Shown piece by piece: positions 43,902-54,216 of a stretch of DNA of 64,000 nucleotides. The translations under genes and the position numbers were made by a program. The notes beneath the pieces were generated by a model, which worked only from the letters and a program-made list of their open reading frames with translations, made no database searches and had not been told where the DNA came from. Position 1 is the first letter of the stretch. Each line of letters starts with the position of its first letter. This DNA is from Arenicellales bacterium (lineage in GTDB: Bacteria; Pseudomonadota; Gammaproteobacteria; Arenicellales; JAJDZL01), in the NCBI GenBank assembly GCA_958295885.1, contig OY282380.1, positions 496,001 to 560,000 on the forward strand, read 5' to 3'.

Positions 43902-44842
43902 GAACGAAGATTGAGTACCGAGAAATAGAACGCTTTATTATTATGTAGTCTGCTGCGGCGCCGCGGCATTAAGTCAAACACTGACCGCGAATGCACGAAC
44001 AAAAATTAGATTATATTCGCACTTTATCGAACTTCACTGAACTTGACGATTTTAGTTCTTCCCATCAGAGGCCATCTTTAGAAGATTCGAGGAGAGGATT
44101 GCATCAGGCTGGAACAGTAATGGAGTCCAGGTGCAAAAAAAGAAAGGGAGTAACACCGATGAATTGACAGGCGGCAAGTCAGTCCAATTACTTGAATTTC
44201 TTAGAAGATTTTTGCTTTTTTGATTTAAGCTGTCATCTCGGAGCTATGCAACAATCCAGCTTACAAACAAGATAAAAAGACGCAGCGTAGTACTCAGTAC
44301 CGACTTGGCGAATCATCTTCTTACCAGAGCGGCTGTATTACTATCGTACCAAATTCATTTCAAACGCTAAATTGGGGAGTTACATTTGCATTATGTCTTG
44401 TCCAATAGGATCATGGTGAGGAAAGCTGGTTTCTGAACCTTAGAACAATGTTTTTGATACCTAGTTTGGAAGTTTAATGAGCGCCAAACGCTCACACTAC
44501 CTGGTTTAACCAGCTGCTGATGATCATTCGCGTCGGTTCGATTGCAATCGATCGGGCAATTGCTTGATAATTCGTAAAATGAGTTATCAAATGAACGATT
44601 GTAAGAGACTCAGACAATGTTTTTGGGTTTCAATCAATTCCAAATTCTCATGAAAATCTCCACAGCGCAACTGCCTCGGTCGTAAGATTCAATCTTCTCG
44701 ACCGAAACAGCGATGATACAATGTCAGAAAATCACGAGTGTAAGGAACAATTGGACCTAGACATGCAATCCTTAGTCGAATTCCATTTCCAAGAAGCACT
44801 TTTGTTTAAGAGCCTAATTTTTTTCAGAATGGAATAATTGGT
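43902..44842. other. Long gap, possible decayed gene
   Basis: About 940 bp without an intact frame. In one plus frame the stretch near 44,135-44,200 reads KGSNTDELTGGKSVQLLEFL, which recurs in altered form at 45,410-45,470. A TGAGCG/CGCTCA hairpin lies near 44,477 without a T-run. Confidence 0.35.
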
Positions 44843-45301
44843 TTGTTCCGTGGTATTCTAGTTCTTGTATTCTTCTTTTTATTGGTTTCCAATCAAAGTA
44901 TCGGACAGTCCAATGATGAGGCTTCAGGTGATGCTCAAAACGGTATCACTGTATCTGAATACTGCGACAAGTTCGCCAGGAAGTACTTCGAATCCCACCC
45001 AAGTGAATACCTAGAGAATTCTGCAATAGCAGTAATGGAGTCCGACGTTATAATGTGGTTCTCGAATATTTTTGCACCGGCAGATTCCAAGTTTACATCT
45101 GGATATGACTGTAAATTTCAGGCGAGTAATAAAGAAGGAAAATTTCAAGAATTTTCAGTCAGCCTATTTTTAACAGGAACACTGGCATTTGCTGAGTACA
45201 CGCAATGGGAAGACCTTCAAATCGTTCCAATTGAGTATGTGGTGGACTTGAATAACTCTCGAATAGGTTATGGGGTTTTCAAGTACTTGGAAACTCCTTG
45301 A
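44843..45301 (+). CDS. Secreted hypothetical protein, 152 aa
   Basis: An intact frame from TTG 44843 with a clear signal peptide (MFRGILVLVFFFLLVSNQSIGQ, cleavage probably after SIG or GQS). The mature part is about 130 residues with two cysteines (SEYCDKF, YDCKFQ) that could pair, and a beta-rich second half (FQEFSVSLFLTGTLAFAEY). I recognise no family. It is alone between two long gaps, with no partner gene. Confidence 0.55.
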   Translation: MFRGILVLVFFFLLVSNQSIGQSNDEASGDAQNGITVSEYCDKFARKYFESHPSEYLENSAIAVMESDVIMWFSNIFAPADSKFTSGYDCKFQASNKEGKFQEFSVSLFLTGTLAFAEYTQWEDLQIVPIEYVVDLNNSRIGYGVFKYLETP

Positions 45302-46194
45302 TGTCTGAAAGTATAAATTCAGACTCTGAATTTAGTCGAGGATTATGTTCATCTAAGAAGCAGTGCCTATCAACATAAATCGCTGTGCGATTTTTTCTCT
45401 AGAAACAGCAAAGGGAGCAATGCCAACAAGCTGACAAAAGAAAAATCTAGTGTCGAATTTCTAGAGTCAGCTGTCATGTCGACGGCATTTCGAATCAATT
45501 TACGAATTGCGTAGAGGGGTGACTGCGCTCCGTCATGGAGTGGCGATTCAAAAGGACTGAAACGTCCGATGTTGGGATGGCATAGCCGACAGTTCGACTA
45601 AGCTTCGAATGTCCTGTGGCGATTGAAAGTAAGTGCAACCGAATGTGAGCTCCGCATAGTTTCTCTAAGTCCCTCCTTTAGATTCAATTCCAATAATCGT
45701 GTTCGAATTGCTTAGTAAAGTTGGCATTTCGGTTACTTTCATAATGTTCCACACCGATTCCAATTGTTGGCTATTGGAATCTAGCGCTCACAAGAGGGGA
45801 TGAGGAAAGCTGTTTCTTCGGAACCTGTTAACAAAATAACTGGAATTGACAATGCGCAGTTCACTCTGATCAACTTTGAATTCTTCCGTCTTATCGAACC
45901 GACATCAGGAACGTACTGCCAGACTGATATCCGAACACTGTGCACCAACATTGTCTGAAAAAAAATTGGTAGCCTGCAGTTGTATTACTGACCGTAGCTC
46001 AAATTCATGTCCAAAAGGACTGTTTGTCAAGGATTTAGGCATTTTGATCTGCAAATATGTCAAAATTAGCACTTGAGAATCAACAATTCAATGCTTTCTT
46101 TCTGTGAACAGCTTTCGTTGAATCTAAAATATGAACAAACTAAAACAAGCTGCTACCAATTCGTTTCTTAAATTTGATAAACCACTGAATCTTT
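45302..46194. other. Long gap with remnants resembling 44.1 kb
   Basis: No intact gene. Two short stretches resemble the gap before the secreted protein: around 45,405-45,480 (KGSNANKLT.EKSSVEFLES in one frame) and 45,798-45,843 (GAGGAAAGCTG..TTC..AACCT, compare 44,416-44,450). They look like two decayed copies of the same sequence. Short plus frames near 45,876 and 46,131 are unsupported. Confidence 0.4.
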
Positions 46195-47493
46195 ATGGCA
46201 AGTTCCAAATTCTTGAAGTTCGACACGATGTCCCTGCATGCGGGCCAACGTCCCGACCCTGCGACTCGTGCGCGCGCAACTCCAATCTATCAGACTGCAT
46301 CCTATGTGTTCCGCGATGTAGATCATGCCGCGTCCATTTTTAACATCGAGCGAACCGGTCATGTTTACTCGCGGTTGTCAAACCCTACGAACGCGGTCTT
46401 CGAAGAAAGGATAGCCGCATTGGAAGGCGGCGTGGGTGCGATCGCTACTGCCAGCGGACAGGCCGCATTGCATTTGGCGATCACAACCATTTTAGACGCC
46501 GGAAGTCACATCGTCTCTTCTCAGTCGATCTACGGCGGTTCACACAATCTGATGTCTTACACGCTTCCTAGATTTGGTATTGAAACGACTTTTGTTCACC
46601 CGCGGGATCTTGACGGGATTCGAAGTGCGGTTCGTCCGAATACCCGCTTGATTTTCGGCGAAGTGATTGGCAATCCAGGCTGCGAGTTGATGGATATCGA
46701 AAAAGTTGCTGACATTGCCCATTCCCACCAGGTCCCCCTGTTGATCGATTCTACATTCAACACTCCTTACCTGTGCAAGCCGTTTGATCATGGAGCCGAC
46801 CTTGTGTTTCATTCAGCGACGAAGTTTCTGAGTGGGCACGGTGTCGTGATCGGAGGAGTTCTTGTGGATGGTGGAAAATTTGACTGGATTGAATCAGGCA
46901 AATTTCCAACTCTCAGCGAACCCTACAAAGGATTTCACAACCTTGTATTCGCTGAAGAATTCGGACCTGCGGCCTATATCACGCGGGCTAGGAAAGAAGG
47001 GGTGAGAGATTTTGGAGCCTGTATGAGCCCAACTACGGCTTTTCTCGTTTTACAGGGATTGGAAACGCTTTCGCTGCGCATGGACCGACATGTATCCAAT
47101 ACCCGCATTCTCATCGATTTTCTCCAGTCTCATGCTGCAGTAGAGTGGGTCAACTACCCTGAGCTGCCTGAACATCCAGACTATGAACTCTGCACAAAGC
47201 TGCTCCCCAAAGGCGCAGGAGCTGTCTTTTCCTTCGGAATCAAAGGAGGCCGCGAAGCCGGTCATCGTCTAATTGACAATCTGAAGCTATTCTCTCACCT
47301 GGCCAATATTGGTGATGCAAAATCACTGGTCATTCACCCGGCGTCGACCACTCATCATCGCATGGATGCCCGCGCCCTGGCTGCCGCTGGCATATCGGAA
47401 GGACTGGTGCGCCTGTCCGTCGGCCTGGAGGACCCTGATGATCTGACTGCAGATATGAACCGGGCATTGAGAGCTTCCCAGAAAGGACGCTGA
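46195..47493 (+). CDS. metY: O-acetylhomoserine/O-succinylhomoserine sulfhydrylase (MetY/MetZ-like)
   Basis: A PLP enzyme of the Cys/Met metabolism family, 432 residues. The start SLHAGQRPDPATRARATPIYQTASY is typical of O-acetylhomoserine aminocarboxypropyltransferase. Other landmarks are YSRLSNPT, ASGQAALHLAI and HSATKFLSGHG with PLP Lys210; it ends VRLSVGLEDPDDL. It makes homocysteine from an activated homoserine and sulfide, fitting an organism handling reduced sulfur. An alpha/beta hydrolase follows after 31 bp. Confidence 0.9.
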   Translation: MASSKFLKFDTMSLHAGQRPDPATRARATPIYQTASYVFRDVDHAASIFNIERTGHVYSRLSNPTNAVFEERIAALEGGVGAIATASGQAALHLAITTILDAGSHIVSSQSIYGGSHNLMSYTLPRFGIETTFVHPRDLDGIRSAVRPNTRLIFGEVIGNPGCELMDIEKVADIAHSHQVPLLIDSTFNTPYLCKPFDHGADLVFHSATKFLSGHGVVIGGVLVDGGKFDWIESGKFPTLSEPYKGFHNLVFAEEFGPAAYITRARKEGVRDFGACMSPTTAFLVLQGLETLSLRMDRHVSNTRILIDFLQSHAAVEWVNYPELPEHPDYELCTKLLPKGAGAVFSFGIKGGREAGHRLIDNLKLFSHLANIGDAKSLVIHPASTTHHRMDARALAAAGISEGLVRLSVGLEDPDDLTADMNRALRASQKGR

Positions 47494-47524
47494 CGACAGA
47501 ATTGAAGGCGATTGGAATTCAGAG

Positions 47525-48313
47525 ATGAAAATTACGCTCACGCACCATAACGCGTACGCTTTTACAGGCGGAAAGGAAATTGACCTGACGAAACCTTCTG
47601 TAATGTTCGTTCATGGGGCGTCACTTGACCATACCGTATGGACTTTGCCCGCCCGCCATTTTGCACGCCATGGACGCAACGTACTTGCCGTTGATCTGCC
47701 GGGGCATGGATTGTCGGAAGGATCTTACCTGCCGGAAATCAGTCAATATGCAGATTGGCTGGTTGAAGTTCTTGACGCTCTCGACATTTCGAAAACTGCA
47801 TTGGTCGGACACAGCATGGGATCCCTCGTTACGCTGGAGTGCGCGGCACGGCACCCGGATCGTATCCGAGCTTTGGCAATGGTTGGAACTTCGGTACCAA
47901 TGCCGGTAACCGAGCAGCTCCTCAACGCCGCCTGTAATGATCCTTATTCCGCCATGGAATTGCTCACAGCCTGGGGGCATAGCACCGATGCCCATTTCGG
48001 TGGAAATGAAACTCCGGGGATGTGGATGATCGGTGGCTTGCTGCGATTGTTTGAAAGAGGCAGACCGGGTGCTTTGTTCAACGATCTCAACGCATGCAAC
48101 AACTACAAAAACGGTTTGACAGCTGCCAGCAATGTCAAGTGTCCCGCCCTGCTGATTTTGGGCGAACACGACCAATTGACGCCTGCCAGATTCGCAAAAC
48201 AGCTGGCAGTCCAGATCGAAAACTCGCGCACCGTACTGCTAGACCGCACTGGGCATACCATCATGTCAGAAAAGCCGGATGCGCTGTTGGATGCACTCAT
48301 TCAAATTGTGTAG
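47525..48313 (+). CDS. Alpha/beta hydrolase
   Basis: A 262-residue hydrolase. Oxyanion loop VMFVHGASLDHTVW, nucleophile elbow ALVGHSMGSLV (Ser), acid in LILGEHDQLTPA and His in LLDRTGHTIMSEKP. All catalytic residues are present. It is probably co-transcribed with metY (31 bp gap), which might suggest a link to homoserine esters, but the sequence is not of the MetX type. Substrate unknown. Confidence 0.85.
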   Translation: MKITLTHHNAYAFTGGKEIDLTKPSVMFVHGASLDHTVWTLPARHFARHGRNVLAVDLPGHGLSEGSYLPEISQYADWLVEVLDALDISKTALVGHSMGSLVTLECAARHPDRIRALAMVGTSVPMPVTEQLLNAACNDPYSAMELLTAWGHSTDAHFGGNETPGMWMIGGLLRLFERGRPGALFNDLNACNNYKNGLTAASNVKCPALLILGEHDQLTPARFAKQLAVQIENSRTVLLDRTGHTIMSEKPDALLDALIQIV

Positions 48314-48407
48314 TGAATTGTGGATGATTTTTCAGTCTAGGGTGAACAAATGGATCCAGAGCTTAAATTGATCGAAATCATCTCAACTGCCCAGTCATAA
48401 GGTTTGA

Positions 48408-49550
48408 ATGATGGAACAACAAGTCATATTTGGTTACGAAATCAGCAAGGAACATTGGATTCTGATCCAGATTCCTCTGGCCTTGATCATCACGTTAATT
48501 GTAAGCCTCATCTTTCATCTCATATTCGCTCGATTTGAGAAAGCAATCTCCAGCTTGAAGAATATTTGGACTCGTTCGACGATTCAGTCAATCAAGTGGC
48601 CCACCACCTTCCTGCTCTGGTTTTCTGGAATTTTTTACGCCCTGAACATTGTTCGAAAAGAATACGATCTTACTTTATTTGACGCTGTTCCAGCCATAAC
48701 AAAGCTGGTGCAAATTGCGATCATTACGTGGTTCATCATTCGATTCGTCCACAATTTCCAACGAAACTACATTGCCAGACAAAAGAAAACAGATTCTAAA
48801 TTCGATGTAACGACATCAGACACGGTATCGAAAGTTCTAATGATCGTTGTAATCGTTCTCGGCGGCATCGTCGGGATGGATGCTCTCGGTTTGAGCATTG
48901 CAGGCATCCTAGCCTTTGGCGGCGTTGGGGGAATTGCCCTGGGTTTTGCGGCACAGGAACTGATCGCGAACTATTTTGGCGGATTAATGATCCATATGGA
49001 TCGTCCATTTAAGGTGGGTGACAGAGTCCGGTCAACGGAAATGGACATTTACGGAACCATTGAAGAGATTGGGTGGAGGCAGACAAAGATCCGCAGACTT
49101 GACATGCGACTGCTATTTGTGCCAAACTCGGCTTTTGCAAAAATATCCGTCATCAATATCGCTCAGCAGTCAAACCGATATATTTCCGAGTTCGTTGGGA
49201 TTCGTTATGACGATGCGCACCTGCTCAAGGGCATCGTTCACGATATTGATGTTATGGTTCGCAGTCATCCGGGCATTGATCCAACAACAAGTCGACTGGC
49301 CGTTAACTTTGTGCAGTTTGCAGCCTCTTCACTTGATATTCTGATCAATTGCTATACTAGAACTACAGATTGGGTTGAATACCAGGCCGTCAAACAAGAC
49401 GTTCTGATCAAGGCCATGGATATTATTATCGAGCACGGCGCGGAAATCGCTTTTCCGACATCCACGATCCACATTGCAGGTGTTGATCAAACGCAGGAAC
49501 AAGAAACAGTGTTGACGCAGCTCGATCAAAAGCATCAAGCGAGCAATTGA
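48408..49550 (+). CDS. Mechanosensitive channel, MscS family
   Basis: A 380-residue inner-membrane channel. Four or five helices lie at about 18-42, 60-82, 100-120, 140-165 and 170-195. The pore helix and MscS core read AGILAFGGVGGIALGFAAQELIANYFGG, then MIHMDRPFKVGDRVRS and a cytoplasmic beta/alpha domain. It releases solutes during osmotic downshock. ATG codons at 48408 and 48411 are both possible. It is separated from the hydrolase by 95 bp. Confidence 0.9.
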   Translation: MMEQQVIFGYEISKEHWILIQIPLALIITLIVSLIFHLIFARFEKAISSLKNIWTRSTIQSIKWPTTFLLWFSGIFYALNIVRKEYDLTLFDAVPAITKLVQIAIITWFIIRFVHNFQRNYIARQKKTDSKFDVTTSDTVSKVLMIVVIVLGGIVGMDALGLSIAGILAFGGVGGIALGFAAQELIANYFGGLMIHMDRPFKVGDRVRSTEMDIYGTIEEIGWRQTKIRRLDMRLLFVPNSAFAKISVINIAQQSNRYISEFVGIRYDDAHLLKGIVHDIDVMVRSHPGIDPTTSRLAVNFVQFAASSLDILINCYTRTTDWVEYQAVKQDVLIKAMDIIIEHGAEIAFPTSTIHIAGVDQTQEQETVLTQLDQKHQASN

Positions 49551-49776
49551 TCTATTTTTGAACTGATTCCGGATGTTCCTCAGCCTGCTGTCTGATTTTG
49601 GATTTGAACTGCACTTGGAGCAATGCCCGCGCTGTTTTGGATGAAACATCAAAATTTGAGTGACCGGCGGCCCGCAATTGCCCATGGAAACGTTGAAAAT
49701 CCAACTTTCATGAAACAATTTTCTATAAATATTTGAACAGTCGCATCATGGCGATCTGCTTAGGAGTAAATTGAGA

Positions 49777-50556
49777 ATGGACCTGGGCCTCACTGGAAAA
49801 AACGCTTTAATCTGTGCATCAAGCAAAGGACTCGGCAAAGGGTGCGCCAAAGCTCTGGCAATGGAGGGAGTGAATGTTTGGCTGAACGGCCGAACGCAGG
49901 CGACCCTGGAAACGGCGGAACGAGAAATAGAGGCTGTTGCGAAAGGAACAGTCAGCAGCGTCTGCAGTGACATTACAACGGAAGAAGGACGAATTGCAGC
50001 TCTTTCAGCCACTCCGGAACTTGATATTCTCGTGAATAACGCAGGCGGACCGCCCGTTGGAGATTTTCGCAATTGGAGAATGGATCACTGGCACTCCGCG
50101 CTGAACAACAACATGCTTACTCCAATTGAGCTTTTTCGAAGTGTGATTGACGGAATGATTGAACGTGGATTCGGCCGGGTCGTAAACATCACTTCGTCAT
50201 CTGTGAAAGCCCCGATCACAAATTTGGATCTGTCCAACGGCGCTCGGTCTGGATTAACAGGTTATTTTGCTGGCGCCGCTCGACAGGTCGCGGGCAGCGG
50301 GGTTACTGTGAACGCAATTCTTCCGGGCCGATTTGATACTGACCGGCTTCGCGACAGCATGCACTTTGCCGCAGAAAAAACCGGTCAGTCTGTTGACGTT
50401 CTTCTCAACAGCAGCAGAGGCTCGATTCCATTAGGAAGATTTGGTTCGCCCGACGAATTTGGCGCGCTCTGCGCTTTTCTATGCAGTCACCAGGCAAGCT
50501 ATATCACTGGACAGAATATCCTGATTGACGGAGGTCTGGTCCGCCTCAATCCATAA
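49777..50556 (+). CDS. Short-chain dehydrogenase-like protein lacking the Tyr-x3-Lys pair
   Basis: A 259-residue Rossmann protein. Nucleotide motif [19 protein letters not shown] and [11 protein letters not shown] are clear, and the end [30 protein letters not shown] is typical. The catalytic Ser is present ([11 protein letters not shown]), but where SDRs have Tyr-x3-Lys this reads [15 protein letters not shown], with Asn and Arg instead. A known atypical SDR branch shares this substitution, so it may have altered chemistry. ATG 49777 follows AGGAG. Its 3' end overlaps the convergent yyaL-like gene by 11 bp. Confidence 0.85.
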   Translation: MDLGLTGKNALICASSKGLGKGCAKALAMEGVNVWLNGRTQATLETAEREIEAVAKGTVSSVCSDITTEEGRIAALSATPELDILVNNAGGPPVGDFRNWRMDHWHSALNNNMLTPIELFRSVIDGMIERGFGRVVNITSSSVKAPITNLDLSNGARSGLTGYFAGAARQVAGSGVTVNAILPGRFDTDRLRDSMHFAAEKTGQSVDVLLNSSRGSIPLGRFGSPDEFGALCAFLCSHQASYITGQNILIDGGLVRLNP

Positions 50557-52960
50557 GCAGACTTTTCGGCACTTCGAGTTTCACCGATTCAGGCAGCAGA
50601 CACAAGCTGTCATCACAAGCCTGCAGTTTTACATCTAGAACAGGCGCCCATGCCGTCTGCCCGACCTTTTGCAGGGTAACCGGGATCACGACTTGGTTTG
50701 ACCAAACGGAAAGCGGGTCCGACTGAAAGGAAGCATGTATGATTTCCGCAGCTGGATATTCAACATTCTCAACCTTCCATCCCTGACTGGAGATGTCGAC
50801 TTTTGTCGCGAACAGATTGGAACTCGCCGGCGCATCGGACTGCACATGCCAGCCATCGGCCAGGTCCAGTTCTACGATGACCTGATTCCCTGACGACTGA
50901 CTCGCAGACTGCCTGACGGATACCTTGGCATTCCCAGATGCCGCGAATTCCTCACTGCCAATCGAACCGCCTCGCAAGTCGTCATGTGCAGCCAACAAAT
51001 AAGGGAACGAAGAAGGATACTCGGAAATTTCCGCGGCAAAGGCTTGAACCAGCTGCTGCAGACGGTTGGCATAAATCTGCTCCCCCGTACGATGGTAAAG
51101 CCTTGACAAGGAATGTGCGGCCACCGAATTGCCTGAAGGGAGCGCTTCATCAAATCGATCTTTATACCTGCTGAACAAATTATCCATGTCATTGCTTGCG
51201 GTCAGAAAGAATCCGCCTCTTTTGTCATCCCAAAACAACTCGAACATCTTCTCAGTCAGGGTTTCGCTGCGCTCGAGCCAAATTTTTTCGGCGGTCCGGT
51301 CATAGAGACTGATCATCGCCTGAATAAAATACGCGTAGTCGCGCAGTTTTCCTTTTTCTGTAACGACGCCATCCAAGAAAATTCGATACATCTGTCCGTT
51401 TTCGTCGAGACTATGATTCCAGATGAACTCCGCTGCCTTCCTTGCGGCGTCCAAGTACCGAACATCCTGCAAAATTCGACTTGCTTGAGAAAATGTGGTG
51501 ATCATCAGACCGTTCCAGGCAGTGATGGTCTTTCGGTCGAGAAACGGCTTTTCACGACGGTCTCGATACTCTCTCATCGCTTCCAAAGACTCATCCAGTC
51601 GATGCAGATACTCATCAGGATCGACACCCTGATCAGCCGCGCTCGACTCTGGCGAGGCGGTGATGCTGAGAATATTTTTTCCTTCGAAATTTCCCTCCTC
51701 AGTCGCTCCGAAGTGTTGAATGACAAAATCCGAATTTTCTGGCGTAGACCGTCGAATGTCGTCAAGAGTCCAAAGGAAATACTCTCCTTCCAAACCGCCG
51801 CTGTCCGCATCCGTGGCGGAGTAGAAGCTGCCGAATTCATCCGTCATTTCTCGCAGGACGTAGTCCAATGTCTGAGTCGCCACGCGACGATAAAGAGCGG
51901 TGCCTGTCAGTTCATAAGCGTAAAGATAGGAACGAGCAAGCAGCGCTTGGTTATAGAGCATTTTCTCAAAATGCGGGATCAGCCACTCGCTGTCAGTCGC
52001 GTAGCGATGAAAACCACCTCCCACATGATCTCGAATGCCCCCTCTCGCCATTCCATCGAGCCGAGCCAAAGCACTGAAAACCGCATCCGAATTTTCGTAG
52101 CGGACCGCAGCATCGAGCAGAAGAAACAACTCTGCTTCGGATGGAAAACTGTTTGAAGCTGGAGCGAACTCGTCCTTTCGATTCAGTTCCTCGTGGACCT
52201 GAGCAATAAATTCTTCAACTTGCTGCCGCCCAATTTCAATGTGCTGATCTGAGCTCAGTCCAAATTGCCGAACCATTTCAGAAACCTGTTTTCCAAACTC
52301 CTGAGCCTGCTGTTTCTGAGTTTTCCAAAGATGACTGATTTCCCCCAACGCGGTCTGCAACTGTGGCTCAGGAAGATAGGTCATCCCCATGAATGGATGT
52401 CCGTCGGAAGTCAAAAACATGTTCAGCGGCCATCCACCCGGCAGACCCAACACCTGCAGAGCGAGCAGATGAATTTCGTCAACCGCAGGATTTGTTTCAC
52501 GATCAACTTTGATCGCAACAAAATTTTGATTCAAAACTCTCGCGACTTCCATAGAATCAAAGCTTTCATCTTCCATGACATGACACCAATGACAGGATGA
52601 ATAACCGATGGATAGAAAAATTGGCACATCCCGCGCCCTCGCTTCAGCAAATGCTTCCTCACCCCAAGGAAACCAGTTGACTGGAGTGTGCGCATGCTGC
52701 CTTAGGTAGGGGGAAATGCTCAACAGCAGGCGGTTTGCATAGATTGGTGAGCCATCTTCTCGCAAATGCTTTGATCTGGGGTCGTAGTCAGATGGCGTGA
52801 GCGACCAGGCCTCCTGAATTTTCTTTTGAACCTCCGCTGGGAGTGCAGCACTGTTCGGCAAGGTTTCAAATTCAATTGAGCCTGCATTCGCTACGCCGAT
52901 GCAGCTCAGACCGGCGATCAGGCTGAAGCAGAAAAACAGTGTAAGTACAGTTCGTTTCAT
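50546..52960 (-). CDS. Exported thioredoxin-like DUF255 (YyaL) protein fused to DsbD-like domain
   Basis: 804 residues. A signal peptide (residues 1-26) is followed by a thioredoxin-like domain with CxxC ([18 protein letters not shown]), then a long (alpha/alpha)6 region like N-acylglucosamine epimerases ([33 protein letters not shown]). A C-terminal domain resembles the periplasmic alpha part of DsbD ([26 protein letters not shown]). Bacterial YyaL is usually cytoplasmic and lacks the last domain; the signal and fusion point to a periplasmic redox role. It overlaps the upstream rhomboid gene by 4 bp. Confidence 0.85.
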   Translation of the reverse strand: MKRTVLTLFFCFSLIAGLSCIGVANAGSIEFETLPNSAALPAEVQKKIQEAWSLTPSDYDPRSKHLREDGSPIYANRLLLSISPYLRQHAHTPVNWFPWGEEAFAEARARDVPIFLSIGYSSCHWCHVMEDESFDSMEVARVLNQNFVAIKVDRETNPAVDEIHLLALQVLGLPGGWPLNMFLTSDGHPFMGMTYLPEPQLQTALGEISHLWKTQKQQAQEFGKQVSEMVRQFGLSSDQHIEIGRQQVEEFIAQVHEELNRKDEFAPASNSFPSEAELFLLLDAAVRYENSDAVFSALARLDGMARGGIRDHVGGGFHRYATDSEWLIPHFEKMLYNQALLARSYLYAYELTGTALYRRVATQTLDYVLREMTDEFGSFYSATDADSGGLEGEYFLWTLDDIRRSTPENSDFVIQHFGATEEGNFEGKNILSITASPESSAADQGVDPDEYLHRLDESLEAMREYRDRREKPFLDRKTITAWNGLMITTFSQASRILQDVRYLDAARKAAEFIWNHSLDENGQMYRIFLDGVVTEKGKLRDYAYFIQAMISLYDRTAEKIWLERSETLTEKMFELFWDDKRGGFFLTASNDMDNLFSRYKDRFDEALPSGNSVAAHSLSRLYHRTGEQIYANRLQQLVQAFAAEISEYPSSFPYLLAAHDDLRGGSIGSEEFAASGNAKVSVRQSASQSSGNQVIVELDLADGWHVQSDAPASSNLFATKVDISSQGWKVENVEYPAAEIIHASFQSDPLSVWSNQVVIPVTLQKVGQTAWAPVLDVKLQACDDSLCLLPESVKLEVPKSLLMD

Positions 52961-53601
52961 TCACTAAACCATTTCCGTGTTATGTTGGCGCTCCTTGCGT
53001 CCAATCGACCCCAAATTACTCCGACGATCAATCCTCCAGTATGCGCATAATTGGCAATATTTCCAATGAGTCCGAGCCAGCAGACTACAAACCACACCAA
53101 TGCGAAAGTAATAATTGCACGCGGTACGACTGATCGATACTCTGTAGGATTGAATTTTTGCTGCATCCAAGCATATCCGAACAAAGCGTAAGCAAAACCC
53201 GACATTCCACCAAAAACCGGTCCCGAATAAACGAATTCAGCATAGTTTGAAATCGCAGCTGAAACCAAAAACAACATAAGCATGGTCATGCTGCCTTGTT
53301 TTCTTTCAATAGCGCCACCGATTATCCAAACCCACAATAGATTGAACACCAAATGATAAAGATTGAAATGAATGAACGCCGGTGTCCACAGCCTCCAAAT
53401 CTCACCATTGAGTATCTCTCGAGTTTGGCCTATGGTCTTTGAGATGATCAATATCCAGAGAAAATCAATGTTGGACCCGAATCCAGTCAAGAGAGTAATC
53501 ACCAAAGTCACTGCGGCCAGTGAAATGGTTACCGGGAGCAGCCTGAAGTACAATCGCAGAAACGTTTTGCAATTCATTATGACTAGATCTAGCGCCGTCA
53601 T
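52957..53601 (-). CDS. Rhomboid family intramembrane protease
   Basis: A 214-residue six-helix membrane protein. L1 region [30 protein letters not shown]; catalytic Ser in [15 protein letters not shown] (GxSG); catalytic His in [14 protein letters not shown]. It cleaves single-pass membrane substrates inside the bilayer. Its stop overlaps the start of the DUF255 gene (ATGA), so the two are co-translated, which hints at a shared envelope function. A second in-frame Met lies eight codons in. Confidence 0.87.
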   Translation of the reverse strand: MTALDLVIMNCKTFLRLYFRLLPVTISLAAVTLVITLLTGFGSNIDFLWILIISKTIGQTREILNGEIWRLWTPAFIHFNLYHLVFNLLWVWIIGGAIERKQGSMTMLMLFLVSAAISNYAEFVYSGPVFGGMSGFAYALFGYAWMQQKFNPTEYRSVVPRAIITFALVWFVVCWLGLIGNIANYAHTGGLIVGVIWGRLDARSANITRKWFSE

Positions 53602-53674
53602 TTTAGATTGGATTGTTTTGTATCGAGCTGGTTCGAAACATGCTTTTTTTCCTAATTTGTGCGAACTGACTCGA

Positions 53675-54043
53675 TCAGTCTCTCAGCAGTTCAATTCGGT
53701 CAGATTCACCGAGAGTAACAAGCCTACCATCCAAGGTCGTAAATGTGCGCCCCTTGATGTTTTTTTGCAAAGCTTTGTAGGTCGTCGTGTTTTCCACGGA
53801 ACCGCTGATTACTCGAATGCTCACGACCGTATTGTCCAGCTGCCATTTGTAGACAAAAAACGCGCATGAAGTCAGTGCAATGATGCCAGCGAATGAATAC
53901 AGCACCCAGCGAGTCGTTTTATTGGGTTTGCTGGAAACGGCCCTTGCTTGATAGGCTTTCTTTGCAGACTGCCTGAAACTTGCTGAATAGACCAAAAGCA
54001 CGATAACAATCGTTATGATTGTAAAAAGAAGTTTGGTGAGCAT
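53675..54043 (-). CDS. Small two-helix membrane protein, hypothetical
   Basis: 122 residues. Membrane helices at about 3-20 (LTKLLFTIITIVIVLLVYSA) and 45-66 (RWVLYSFAGIIALTSCAFFVY), then a soluble C-terminal part of 55 residues (VVSIRVISGSVENTTTYKALQ..). I know no family. I use ATG 54043; a TTG precedes it. Probably upstream member of the rhomboid/DUF255 group, 73 bp away. Confidence 0.6.
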   Translation of the reverse strand: MLTKLLFTIITIVIVLLVYSASFRQSAKKAYQARAVSSKPNKTTRWVLYSFAGIIALTSCAFFVYKWQLDNTVVSIRVISGSVENTTTYKALQKNIKGRTFTTLDGRLVTLGESDRIELLRD

Positions 54044-54216
54044 CAATCGAACTAAGATTGCATGACATGGTTGGTGAACAGCTAATTGTACGATAATTCA
54101 GTTTCAGGAATAATTTACGCAAGAAATATTCTTGTATGCAAATTCAAACTTCCGGCCGACAATGCTTTATGATTTAATTTCGATTTCCATCATTTCCTTC
54201 GTTATACTGCTTTGTT

